NCBI GenBank assembly: GCA_003118195.1
Contig: BEXV01000603.1
Location: 45,584-109,583 of the forward strand
From: Hemicentrotus pulcherrimus
Lineage: Eukaryota > Echinodermata > Echinoidea > Camarodonta > Strongylocentrotidae
Reading direction: 5' to 3'
DNA length: 64,000 nucleotides
Part shown: positions 53,103 through 63,842 of the stretch, piece after piece
Numbering within the stretch: the stretch's first letter is position 1
Layout: the number at the start of each line of letters is the position of its first letter
Position numbers and translations under genes: made by a program
The notes under the pieces: generated by a model
Database searches by the model: none
The model's input: the letters and a program-made list of their open reading frames with translations, nothing else
What the model was told of the DNA's origin: nothing

Positions 53103-53260
53103 TTGTGTAGTAGTTCATTCACTCGGCTCTCAATCCAATGGTTCATGGTTCGAACCAAAGCCAGGTAGTACTACCCTTTGGCAGTACATACATCCATTAT
53201 TGCCACGATCCGTCGACGTCTAAACACAGTAAATGGGCACCTTGCAATTATTCAGATATG
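53103..53260 (+). mobile_element. tRNA-headed SINE, family 2 (degraded)
   Basis: GTAGTAGTTCATTCACTCGG is followed by CAATGGTTCATGGTTCGAACC, which contains a perfect GGTTCGAA B-box core. The body ends AGTAAATGGGCACCTTGCAA, matching AAATGGGAACCTTGCAA in the copy at 53834. Confidence 0.7.
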
Positions 53261-53549
53261 CTGGTGAGACTGTCATGGATAAACACGCGGTTCATTATAC
53301 GCATTTATATGTTTTATGCATAAACGATAATTATCACAGCAAGTTTGTGTGAAAAAAACTACCAGACATTTATAAATAGAGAATGTACGGCCCATAAAGC
53401 TAGAGTTATGATTCCCATGCCGCTCAGCTGAGTACGTCGACTGGAAGGTGAGACCTCCAATACAAAATGGCTTGTTTACATTGGATGCTTCTATTTCAGG
53501 GTCAAGGAGTTCTTCGGCAATTCAGGTTAGGAAAGAGTGTTTGTTGTCA

Positions 53550-53590
53550 CCCCCCCCCCCACACGCACACACACAAACACAAATACAGGT
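53550..53590. repeat. C11 tract plus (CA)n
   Basis: Eleven C bases run directly into an interrupted CA repeat. Confidence 0.95.
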
Positions 53591-53833
53591 AAACGTGCCA
53601 ACTGGGGATATTTATCTTTAACTATATTTAACTACGACATTGGGGATATTGTAATTTGAGGTGGTTTTTTTATAAGATTCTTTTTCTTTGTACCCCCACA
53701 TGGAATTTATGTATTCATATGATTATCCCTATTTGGCACATACACGCACGCACACACACATATACACACCTCTTCTGTACAACTTTTTGGGTTGACGTTC
53801 TCTAGTTGATTGACTACTCAAGGCTATATAGAG

Positions 53834-54035
53834 GGAGCACTGTGGTGTAGTGGTAAAGGATTTTGACTCCTGAAACAGAGGTCTTGGGTTCGAACTTCGA
53901 AACTTGCTCGGTGATTACATCCTTGGATGAGGTGTTCGGCCCTCTTAAGTCAGGTGTATTAAATGGGAACCTTGCAACGCTGGTGTTATGATAATTGTAT
54001 GGTCCTCATATTAGTGGCTACCCTCGGTAATGAGA
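53834..54035 (+). mobile_element. tRNA-headed SINE, family 2, best copy
   Basis: GGAGCACTGTGGTGTAGTGG contains an A-box-like TGGTGTAGTGG. After about 40 bp, CTTGGGTTCGAACTTC supplies a B-box-like core. The body has CTCGGTGATTACATCC, TTGGATGAGGTGTTCGGCCC, CAGGTGTATTAAATGGGAAC and CTCGGTAATGAGATAATGAG. Head and body match the weaker copies at 35481, 42155 and 53103. It lies in intron 3 in the same sense as the receptor gene. Confidence 0.85.
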
Positions 54036-56549
54036 TAATGAGTAACCATGTAATCTATTTCTTTGAATTAGCCCATAATTCTCGTTCCATGATTGTCTCC
54101 ATGACCAGGCAATGCTTATCAGGTATGAACATCACGAGCGATGAAAATCATGTGTCACACTTCACACGCACTCTACGTTTTTTTTTTACACTCATGAATG
54201 TGTTTACATCGTTTTGTAGAATAATACATGGTTCCTCTATGGCAATGATTATCATCGCATCAATTAAAGGGCCTCTTCAGCCATTAAGGCTCTCGCGCTT
54301 TATTAGGAACTTATTAGAGACATATTTTCAGACTTCCTAGAATCCCATACCCGTTTAGTTTTGCTCCGTAGAAGCACATCTAAAGGAATAGGATTTGATC
54401 TTTCTATAATTTTCGACTCTCACATCATGCACCCTTTTAGATGCACATTTTCAATGTCTGCACCTTTTTTTAGTCAAGTTTGATTTAATATGTGTGCAAA
54501 TGTGGACCTTTATTTTCTAGTGTCTAAGGCGAACATCACAACCATTGTCTGAAATTACTAAATAATAGGTTAGCAGGGTCTATATCTCGAGTCCCGGATA
54601 ATAGGTCATGTCTAATCGATGAGGCACGCTGTACATTCAACTTATTGTTTTTCGCATTTCCTTAACAGATCAATGCCTTACTTTAAGTTAAGCCCTTGAG
54701 TTAAATGTGTTTGAAAGCTGGTAGACCATCTTACCTTTCTAATCTGCAGAATGTATACCTTGAGTATAAGTACTTTGTGTGTTACCCCGCATGGAATATA
54801 GCAGGGTTGTAGGATGGGAGGTTTTATTTTCGAGTCTCGTAGTGTCCCCGTGCAGCGAGACCAAGTGCTGAGCGTGTAACCATGTACACCATCAGACAGG
54901 TTTATTGCCCGGGTAATATTCTATCGGGAAACCCTCCATTGTACCCCTACTGGAGTCTCCAGGTACAGAGCTGGCATTCATGAGCGTGCTAGAGTGTTTA
55001 GTCTTGACCTCTTTTGGTCCACAACTTGCGGTCCTCTTTCCGACACTCGAAACCCTGGTTAACATTCTCACCGCTTCATCACCAAAAAGCATAGCTTGAA
55101 AACAGGCATACACGTGTGCACCAACGAAACGCCCACTCTTCGTGATTGTGTCGCCGAAATGCGTTGTCACACGCTAAAAAGCCTTGACATGTTCAGAAGA
55201 TCTAGTAAAAAGCTGTCTTCCACTCGACCACTGCAGCACGGACATTGGTTTTATGATAAAATATTGTTGCCCGTGACATATTCCTTGCATTTTTCTCTAA
55301 AGGGTAAACCATCTCCGGTAATATTCCAATTGACACATAGCTGTGGTTTGAAAACTGCGGTGTTACACTTAGTTTAAAATTCAGTTTTTAGAAAATTGAG
55401 TTTCTATTAGCGTCTTTGTTTTAAATGTCAAGGGATCAGTTCAAGAATGTAGTATAAATTATGTTTAAAGATAAACTTGAGTTCTGATAATGTAAGAAAA
55501 TAAATTCCAACAAAATCAAGAACAATTTACACTGAATGTCCAAGATTACAAATAAATGACATGAGCCAAACGATTTTGGTAGAAAAATTAATGTATAAAA
55601 GCTAGGTAATGAGCAAAGAAAGATAAGGAAATCAAAGAAGGTAGGCCCGACATCATGTGCTCAACACAGGTCACTTTGTGCAAATGAGAGTTTTTTATAT
55701 TTTTTATTGAAGATGATTTCCATCGATTTTTGTGAGGTTGTCTTTATTTAACTGGTTCACACAACCACTTTACTGCAGAATAACAATCCAACATGAATTA
55801 TAGCCATGTTCTCTCGATATACGATGCCCATACCAGAGCTCAAAGTTTGCTTTGTCTATAGTTGACAAATTATCCCGCAACCGAAAAAGGGGTTTAGTGA
55901 CCTTATTCTGTTCATTATTTTGAGAGATAGAGTTGGGGAACTATTCGAGAAAGTATAAGTACCTTATTATGTGTTTAACCATTTTTGTCCATTTCCTCTC
56001 ATTGCACATATTATTTTCAATATACAATTCTCCCTTAAGCGGTGACCTTTTAGTGAACATTATTATTCATTGAACATCAGCATTACGAACATGAAGTGTA
56101 CTGTACGATACGTCAAGAATATTCTCCTCGACGATAACAGATATTCGGTAAAACGACAAAATGTTATAGTAAGCATGAGGGTTTGAGTTGCGATTTTATA
56201 AATATATAACCAGAAAATGTTGGATACGTTTCGAAAGAACGGGCTGACTTAGCGAATCTCAAAAATACAATATTTTGCCCCATGTCCGAACTTTTAAAAA
56301 AAATCTAACCCTTAGATGTGAACTAGTACCTCATTCATGGTTAGCGACGTGATCGTTTGGGATTATGTATTGTCTTATCCAGTATAATTATGTTCGAGAC
56401 AAATTACATTTTTATCATAAAAACCCTCTTCCCTCGCTCGCAATATTTTTAATAGGAAAAGTATTTGGGCAACATAAGACATTGCGCCCGTATGACATTG
56501 GTCTTATGTACATTTGATATGTTTTGTTATGCTTTTATTTTTATCCTAG

Positions 56550-56659
56550 AATTGGAAAGATGAGTTCATGATGTGGGATCCTGCACTGTATGGCAACGTT
56601 ACAGACTTGAAGATAGCATCGGAACTAGTATGGATGCCTGATGTAGTCCTTTACAACAA
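56550..56659 (+). CDS. nAChR subunit, exon 4 (110 nt)
   Basis: The exon follows TTTATCCTAG, is 110 nt long and ends two bases into a codon before GTAAGC. It encodes [17 protein letters not shown] and then [13 protein letters not shown]. The W-x-D, W-D/N-P and Y-G elements followed by W-x-P-D-x-x-L-Y-N are diagnostic of nicotinic receptor subunits. An NVT glycosylation sequon is present. Exon 4 of classical nAChR genes is also 110 nt with the same phase. LVWxPDxVLYNK recalls alpha9/alpha10 subunits more than alpha1-type ones, though subtype needs the downstream exons. The Cys-loop and loops A, B and C are not in this exon. The gene does not end here. Confidence 0.95.
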
Positions 56660-56750
56660 GTAAGCGCTTATCACCGTAGAGGTGTCGTGAACGAGTGGAT
56701 ATGTCTACGGACTGTGGATCACAAGGTCCGCGGTTCAAGTCCCACTAATA

Positions 56751-56855
56751 GGGACTTTTAGATTCGCACGAAGACAATGGGTATTGCTACGGTCGACGTG
56801 ATTTTAATGCACTGCCTTGAATGGACGTATCAGTCCACGCAAATCTAAAAGTCCC
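56751..56855. mobile_element. 105-bp MITE nested in a SINE
   Basis: The ends are inverted repeats: GGGACTTTTAGATTCGCA and CGCAAATCTAAAAGTCCC, 16 of 18 positions pairing. It is flanked by TA on both sides (CTAATA before, TAATG after), compatible with a TA or TAAT duplication. The SINE reads continuously if it is removed, which gives the boundaries independently. It is too small to encode anything. Confidence 0.88.
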
Positions 56856-57070
56856 TAATGTCTTTTGGCAAGACATTGATCTACATTTGCCACTCTCCAC
56901 CGAGGTGTTATGTACTCGGTAGGATGCGAAAGTTATTGTGGTTTGATTAGCAGGTGGCGCTTGTAAAATGGCGACTGGCTGGAATGCTCCCCAGGGAGTA
57001 GAGATTGTACACACGTGCAGTGTGAGCGGGCAAGCATTGAATCCAATGACCGGAGGATAATAGTATATCT

Positions 57071-57387
57071 NNNNNNNNNNNNNNNNNNNNNNNNNNNNNN
57101 NNNNNNNNNNNNNNNNNNNNNNNNNNNNNNNNNNNNNNNNNNNNNNNNNNNNNNNNNNNNNNNNNNNNNNNNNNNNNNNNNNNNNNNNNNNNNNNNNNNN
57201 NNNNNNNNNNNNNNNNNNNNNNNNNNNNNNNNNNNNNNNNNNNNNNNNNNNNNNNNNNNNNNNNNNNNNNNNNNNNNNNNNNNNNNNNNNNNNNNNNNNN
57301 NNNNNNNNNNNNNNNNNNNNNNNNNNNNNNNNNNNNNNNNNNNNNNNNNNNNNNNNNNNNNNNNNNNNNNNNNNNNNNNNNNNNNNN
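57071..57387. other. assembly gap (317 N)
   Basis: The run of N ends in a (TAG)n microsatellite at 57388-57414, probably the expanded tail of the SINE beginning at 56681. Confidence 0.98.
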
Positions 57388-57689
57388 TAGTAGTAGTAGT
57401 AATAGTAGTAGAAGTAATTATTTCTTTTCATTTTTACGGACAGCTACCTGGTAATATGCAAATTACCTGTACAAATCGATGATCAAAGAAAAGTAAACAT
57501 TCATTGACATGACAAGTATGGCCAATAATTTATCAATAGAAACCAGGAGGCTTTCAGATGACAATCGTATACTAGTAAGTCTTAAGTAAATTGAGTATCG
57601 GACAATCACAATAATGATACAAATAAAAACACCTGTCAGGATTTTGGATAAACGAGCGCCGTAGAAATTTTAGCGATGTTATGATGACG

Positions 57690-58293
57690 TCACATCATTG
57701 ATCAATCCTGTGAATGCAAGGGATTTAAAAAGACTGCAAAAAATCCAAAATCGAGCGGCTCGTCTGGTGCTTGGTGCGAAAAAAAGAGAGCCAAGTGCTC
57801 CTCTGTTGAAACAACTACACTGGCTTCCCATCAAACAGCGAATTCAATTTGAACTAGCACTTTTAGTGTACAAGTGCTTGATGCATACTGCTCCACACTA
57901 TCTGTCTATCATGCTTACTACTCCTCCAGTTTCTAGATACCATCTGCGTTCACGGAACGATCAGACACTATTACTGATCCCACGCACCAACACCAAGGCA
58001 GCCGAACGCTCATTCCCTATGCTGGACCATCCACATGGAACACTCTACCACAACATCTCCGCCTATGCAGTACAGAAGACACTTTCAAAAAGAAACTTAA
58101 AACTCAACTTTTTCCATGTTGAATCCATATTGTACATTTTAATAGCTAAATTTCTTTTCGTTCATAATATCTTAATTACTGTTCCTCGTTTAATTGTTAT
58201 AATTTGTAAGTTTCTTTTCTGTTGTACAGCGCTCTGATCAGTTTGTCTATAGTAGCGCTCAATAAGAATCAATTATTATTATTATTATTATTA
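57690..58293 (+). mobile_element. 5'-truncated non-LTR retrotransposon (CR1/L2-like LINE)
   Basis: The translated stretch from about 57698 contains LKRLQKIQNRAARLVLGAKK, then LLKQLHWLPIKQRIQFELAL, then APHYLSIML and YHLRSRN. This is the conserved C-terminal segment after the reverse transcriptase domain in CR1/L2/Jockey-like LINEs. Endonuclease and RT catalytic motifs are missing, so the copy is 5'-truncated. Near 58015 the family's usual 'A/G-P-S/K-x-W-N' reading lies in another frame, indicating a one-base deletion. The 3' UTR ends CAGCGCTCTGATCAG, GTAGCGCTCAATAAG and (ATT)n at 58271-58293. It is a dead copy inside the receptor intron. Confidence 0.88.
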
Positions 58294-59011
58294 ACGACCT
58301 ACAACTTAATCATATTTCAGTGCAAGTTTTTTTTCGATTACAAGAGTTTTATTAATTTTAAACATGAATGTTTTTTCACACCATTTTACAATGGAAGTGA
58401 TTCAGATGTTGATATTCCTTTGCTTAGAAACTGTCACAGCAAAGATATATTATCGATTTAAAAAATACCGAAGAATCAGCCTACTTTCGGATAGAAAAAA
58501 TCTGCCGAACAGTAGAATAGACGATGTTCGTTCTCGATTAGAATGCTGCACATGCTTTGGTGTGAAGATGAATGTAAAAGGACGTTTTTTTCGTACAAGC
58601 CTTAGTGAAGCTTAAACCTATTCATTTATTTTTGTTGTATAACGCTGCATTTTTCATCAATGTAAAACCATGTCCAAAATGTAGAGTGATGCAACACATC
58701 TAGCAATTAACATGACACTGGTGAAGTTAGAGAAATAAGTGAAGAGGAGACGACGAATGAGGCCCTGAAAGTGTTGTGGGACATCGCCTTCGTGTGCTAA
58801 TTTGGTCCCTTGAGTAAAGTCACAAATCTCAATACTCTTTCGCAGAGCTCTTTAAGTATATAATTGGGGCTGTATTTTACCGTTTGAAAAATGAAAACAA
58901 TCGTTTTCGAATGTGTCCAATCAAGAATTTTGATAAACTTTTAAGATCTAACTTTCCATTATGCAATGACTAACATTACGTAAATATCGATGAACCCCTC
59001 TCCCCTTGGAT

Positions 59012-59065
59012 GTCAAGGAATCCATTCCTGCCAGGTACCCATTTACCTAATACCTCGGTCGAGAG
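59012..59065 (-). mobile_element. family 1 SINE body fragment
   Basis: CATTCCTGCCAGGTACCCAT, then ACCTCGGTCGAGAGA, matches the body of the family 1 copies at 23130 and 51325 in minus orientation. No head or tail is visible. Confidence 0.6.
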
Positions 59066-59399
59066 AATGTACTTGTATATCAATTAACAAAATATGAATG
59101 TTTTCATAAACAAGAGACACGGACGAGCTTTACCATTTTTAATCTTTTAAAAAATAATAGAAAACTATCGAACTATGAACTTGAAATAGAAACAAAATCA
59201 AGATTGTATCTTTTACATTTCTCTTGTGCAAAGTATGTACCTTTTGGAACAGAACAGAAATTAATCTACTTTTGTCTGTAGAGAAACAAGGTTGCGTAAT
59301 TTGTTTTGTCTGTGTTATATAGTCATATAACCTAAATACATTAATGAACAGATACGGTATTATATGACAAAATCTTCCACTGACTGTTCACTAATGCAA

Positions 59400-59535
59400 A
59401 AGTGTTCAAGTTCAAGTTCAGTTTATCCAATACAAAATGAACAACAATATAACATTTTAAAATGCAATACATATAAAATATGTCAAGAGATAAGAACAAG
59501 TACAACAACAACAGTAACAATAACAATAATTAATG
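59400..59535 (-). mobile_element. probable LINE 3' end (TTGAAC-type tail)
   Basis: On the minus strand an AT-rich stretch with TTATTGTTATTGTTACTG and GTTGTTGTTGTACTTG leads to GGATAAACTGAACTTGAACT and a second TTGAAC. Tails of repeated TTGAAC after a TAAA signal are typical of some CR1/L2-like LINEs. No coding portion is recognisable, so the call is tentative. Confidence 0.4.
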
Positions 59536-60099
59536 GGTAGAGGAGGGATGTGAGTGACCAGCAAAGTGTAAAATACATAAAAAGAGCAGATACATAAGCT
59601 TCGTCAACTTCGTACTCCCTTGTTCTCCTCACAAATGATGATTTGCTTGGACGACATCACACCTTCCAATTCCACATGGTTGTTTATTCTATCACACCGC
59701 TGATGTGATATGTTACAGAACATTGAACAAACATCGGCGTTGCCTTGGGTTAATCATTTTATCCTGCAGATGAAGATGTGTGGTTTGTGAGGACCCCTCA
59801 TATCACCTTCCCCGAAACAGTTAAATAATTTATCTGTCGAGAGGCCTAACAAAATAAATATGCTACGGTCTTTCCCGTGGCTTTAAAAGAGGTTCATCTT
59901 TAACACGATTTTGTTCGTATAAAGTAAGACTATTGGCTTTACGTATCTAGGTCTGAAGTTATGCTTACAAAATTAATCAGAACTTTTTGGTATCACTAAT
60001 AATATCCTAAATCGGTTGACTGAAACATGATCAATATCTGTGCATTAATCCATCATTAAGGAAGAAGGACACATGACGAGAACAGCCCATTAGAGCTTT

Positions 60100-60234
60100 A
60101 CCCTAGTAGTTACAGTTTACTAGGGTGCTAGCTCATCAAATTCACCCTCGATCCACTCGGCCGGTTTATCAAAATAATTGTCATCAGTTTGTGCCGTGTG
60201 CAAAGGTGCTAGGCAGAGTGTGAATTTGATGAGC
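60100..60234. repeat. paired hairpins, possible small foldback element
   Basis: ACCCTAGTA at 60100 faces TACTAGGGT at 60118. Overlapping it, GCTCATCAAATTCAC at 60131 is exactly inverted as GTGAATTTGATGAGC at 60220. GGTGCTAG also occurs as a direct repeat at 60124 and near 60206. Confidence 0.75.
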
Positions 60235-62587
60235 AAATTTTCTAATGGAGTTTTTTCCTCATGAGGTCTGCGATTTTGGTTTTTAAATTTCGAAGAAAGT
60301 AAATGTCAATTTGATTATGAAAATATGTAAACTATTAACCTGATTTCTATGACAGAATTTCAAATTATAACCCGGTATCCCAATTGTACTCTCTATATAC
60401 AGAAATAATCAAAACTAACATACATGGACCATGTATTCGCTAATTATTAAAGAACAAATATGGCAGTTTGAGAATTGGACAAAATAAAGTATCTAATAAA
60501 TGGCCTAACCTTAGCTAATTTAAGTGACGTACAACTACACCAAATATTGACGAATATTAAAATCAAGAAAGCTTATAATTATCATATTTTTCGAATAACC
60601 TGAAACGTTAGTAGAGGCTTACATTGCGTTTAGGAAAGGACGTTTGGTGAAGATAGAATGGAAAGAAAAGAACGAAGAGGGGTTTATATGTAATTTAATA
60701 GACATTACCACTATCACTGTAAATTTTAACTGATATGTATCTAGGTGGGAATAAACTATATCATCATTAACAATAATTGCCATACTACATGTACATTCAA
60801 ATCCTCAACTTTATGAGTATGGTATATATTTCAAATATGGGTTTTAATTGGTTAGGGTGGGAATTTATTCATTTAGTAATTTAAAAATATTTGTACAGGA
60901 TGACAAAGTCAGGCAAAGCTGCTTTCACATTGGTCCTGTATATTAATGGTAGCATACAAACTAATAATGAAAAAAAGGGCAAAACATAAAATAAATTACA
61001 GGGATATTAAATAATATGACATTATATGAAATACTCAGCGACTAGATACATGGACTTAAATTAAAAGATTGACCAAGAATCACAAAATGAGATTATCAAA
61101 TGATTTGAAAAAAGTAAGACAAAATTAAGTTTCACCGGAATGTAATTAACTCTTTAATATAATCAGAATCTCACCCAGCGGACTCATAGGAAACGAAACA
61201 CCACACACCCATTAATCATCAACATATATGAACTACCAGTCACAGAAGCAATATAAGCATTCAGAAACGAATCCCACAAATACATGAGTTATTAACAATA
61301 CTCACATTTTTAATACATTTCCGGTGACGAACTTCGTTTCCGATGATCAATATAACTTTTATAGACTGCATAATATTTAAATAGATATGTAAATATCATG
61401 AATACACTTCTGATAGTAAATATTACTTTCAAAATTTAGAAGACTGTTCTGTTAAAATATTGTTATCATTCATTAAATTATCAAGTTATGAAATCATGCC
61501 TACCCGCCCCCCTAAAGGAAATTATCGGAGTGTTTACCAATTTAAATGGAAACAATAGACAAAACCTTATGAAATCATAATTTTCAGCTTTATGCTGCTT
61601 TATTCTTGCGGTGACCGTAGTGACGGAAATCTTATTCTAAATTCAGCGAATTTTATACCGATTTTTTTTTTAGGGTAAAAAACCCTTTACTTATTAATCG
61701 CATATAAATGAAATTGAACAACGATACATTTTGGCAAAGTAGAAATTACATTATAATATTAGANACCTTATGTATTTACGTATTAGTTGTATCAACGTCA
61801 CACATTTTAATTCTGGCAATAACCCGCTGCATTTATTTCAGAGATCCGTTTTAGATTATTTTTAATATGTTTTTTTCTGATTAAAATTAGGGTTTAATGG
61901 CCTCTTTCGTCTGCTAACCAACCGTCCCCCATCGGTGAAATTCTTTTTTTATGCTGGCGTCGGAAGCACTGCGAAGACAAATCGATCATGGTATCTGGAT
62001 GCCTTATTACACTTAACGCTACACGGGGAGAAAATTTGTGGGGGAGCCCCAAAGCTTGCATACTAAAATCCCCCACCGAATGATGGATTGGAAGATTGTT
62101 CTCGATGAAATTTTGGGATATGTCGAGGTTTCTAAATGTCACCATTAACAGAGAGATGTGATTAATCACCATTCTCGCTCTATGTCTTTCTTCTTTCCTA
62201 ATGTTTTTTGTTGTTGTATATCCTTCCTATGATTAATATTTATTTCCTTGAGTAATCATGGTAATGAGGATAGGATTTTTTTTCATGGAAGCGTAGGCCC
62301 CTACTGAAACGCATATTGCTATACATTTCATACTGCATATGAGGTATCTGTCATGCGCTATTAAACAACGGTTAACTCTAGGGCTTTGTTTGATATGACG
62401 ATATAGGCAGATAAGTACAACAGTCGACGTTATTGCTGGTATAATAGCAATGTTTAGGGAATATTTATTCCACCACTAACTGCACATCATACATGGGAAC
62501 GGCAGCTTGGACTAGGACAGCTAGAGACAGAAGAGAATATAAATGTTATGAGAAGGGCTTTGTCCAACGTCAGGATGAACTATAGCC

Positions 62588-62612
62588 TGATAGATAGATA
62601 GATAAATAGATA
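62588..62612. repeat. (GATA)n microsatellite
   Basis: GATA units with one AATA variant. Confidence 0.9.
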
Positions 62613-63819
62613 ACTGCACGACATTATAAGAAAGCTATCCTTTCGAAGTCCAGGTAATTCTGAACTCGTGACATCTTCTGAACGTTGCTGAGGGAATGTT
62701 ACTGGTGTCTTATGGCTAGAAAACTTAAAATTGGGGAAGCCGAGGTATTTTTGTTTCATCAGAATCACTACTCAAAGGAGGGTAATAATTTCGATTTTTA
62801 TTTTCACCTTAATATAATGTTCATGTTCACAATATTTTTCAAAACTTAAAAGATGCCAGGATTCAAGTTCTTGACAGTAGAACCATGCATGATGAAACTG
62901 AAGAAAAGAAATCGATGTTGCCTAAAGCGATACGTTGACGTCGGATCCATTAGTTCGGTGCATAATGTTTGGAAGTGTTTATCACATTGATGATTATGAT
63001 AATCAATCCCCACTGTCAATACACAACGATTTGCCTTATTTTACAAATATGCAAAGAAATAGTTTACGAAGTAGTTCCTTATACCGACTTCCATGCTATG
63101 TTTTCCCATCACCATCCTGCCTATGTTTTTCCGTATTTGCGTTTTGTCTTTACATAAAGAAGACAATTACCATTTCAAATGTACATTGGACATTTGGAAG
63201 AAGCGAAAGGTTAAGTTAGAGAAGTTAACAAATGTTCTGACAATTCTAAAACTTCTTGAAATATGGATCGATTCCTATTTATTACAAAATTAATCATTCT
63301 GGGTAACTTCAAGACAGCTTTTTCACTGGTTCTCATGATTATCACGAAATCATCACGGCACACGGCCATCAAAGAGTTATCAACTACTGAAGAATGTTAA
63401 CACTTTTAATGTCATGTCTATTTACAATGACCATATATACGGCACTTCATGAAACCAATTAGGATTGTTAATCAGATAAAGCAAGACGGAATTTGTTAAC
63501 GTGGTCAAGTCATGCACATGGTCGCCCAAGTGGTGTTAGTTTTCTCACTTCCCCTCTTTTGTAGGATCTCCGATTCCCTTCTTCGGGGCTGGTTGTAGAC
63601 CCTGGTGCCACATGTATGGAATGCATGATAATAACCATATGGTTCATTTAGATTCTGGTCACGATTTGGGAACATTCGTGACTTCTCAAATGCGTCCCCC
63701 TAGCCAGATGTTGAGACGTTTAGTGATATCGGAATGGACTGGCCCAATGATATCGATGACACCCTATCATAATCAAAAAAGGACTTCATTCTCCGTCTGC
63801 AAATAATCTGTCCTCGACT

Positions 63820-63842
63820 GTGCGTGCGTGCGTGCGTGCGTG
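63820..63842. repeat. (GCGT)n microsatellite
   Basis: GTGC/GCGT tetranucleotides, followed by a GT/GGG-rich stretch. Confidence 0.9.

Larger units (their letters stand above)
50688..56549 (+). other. nAChR intron 3 (about 5.9 kb after the duplicated segment)
   Basis: The intron holds a composite palindromic element (50771-51150), a family 1 SINE (51325-51552), two family 2 SINEs (53103 and 53834), a C11 tract with CA repeats near 53550 and a CA-rich run near 53740. No exon is recognised. The acceptor TTTATCCTAG ends it. A stop-free minus-strand stretch at 54892-55170 is richer in GC but unrecognised. Confidence 0.85.
56681..57414 (+). mobile_element. tRNA-headed SINE, family 1, interrupted by a MITE and by a gap
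   Basis: The head GAGGTGTCGTGAACGAGTGG starts about 21 bp after the exon 4 donor, and GGTCCGCGGTTCAAGTCCC supplies the B box. A 105-bp element then interrupts at 56751-56855. The SINE resumes with TGTCTTTTGGCAAGACATTG, GCCACTCTCCACCGAGGTGT and CGGTAGGATGCGAAAGTTA. The tail ACCGGAGGATAATAGTATAT meets the 57071 gap, and a TAG repeat follows the gap, so the gap lies in the SINE tail. Confidence 0.88.

Noticed and set aside
8737..57414. Functional tRNA genes at the B-box sites
   Set aside because: The copies are diverged, lack a clean cloverleaf and share a non-tRNA body, so they are SINEs.
56787..57482. Frames across the third gap
   Set aside because: Mostly N, SINE and TAG repeat.
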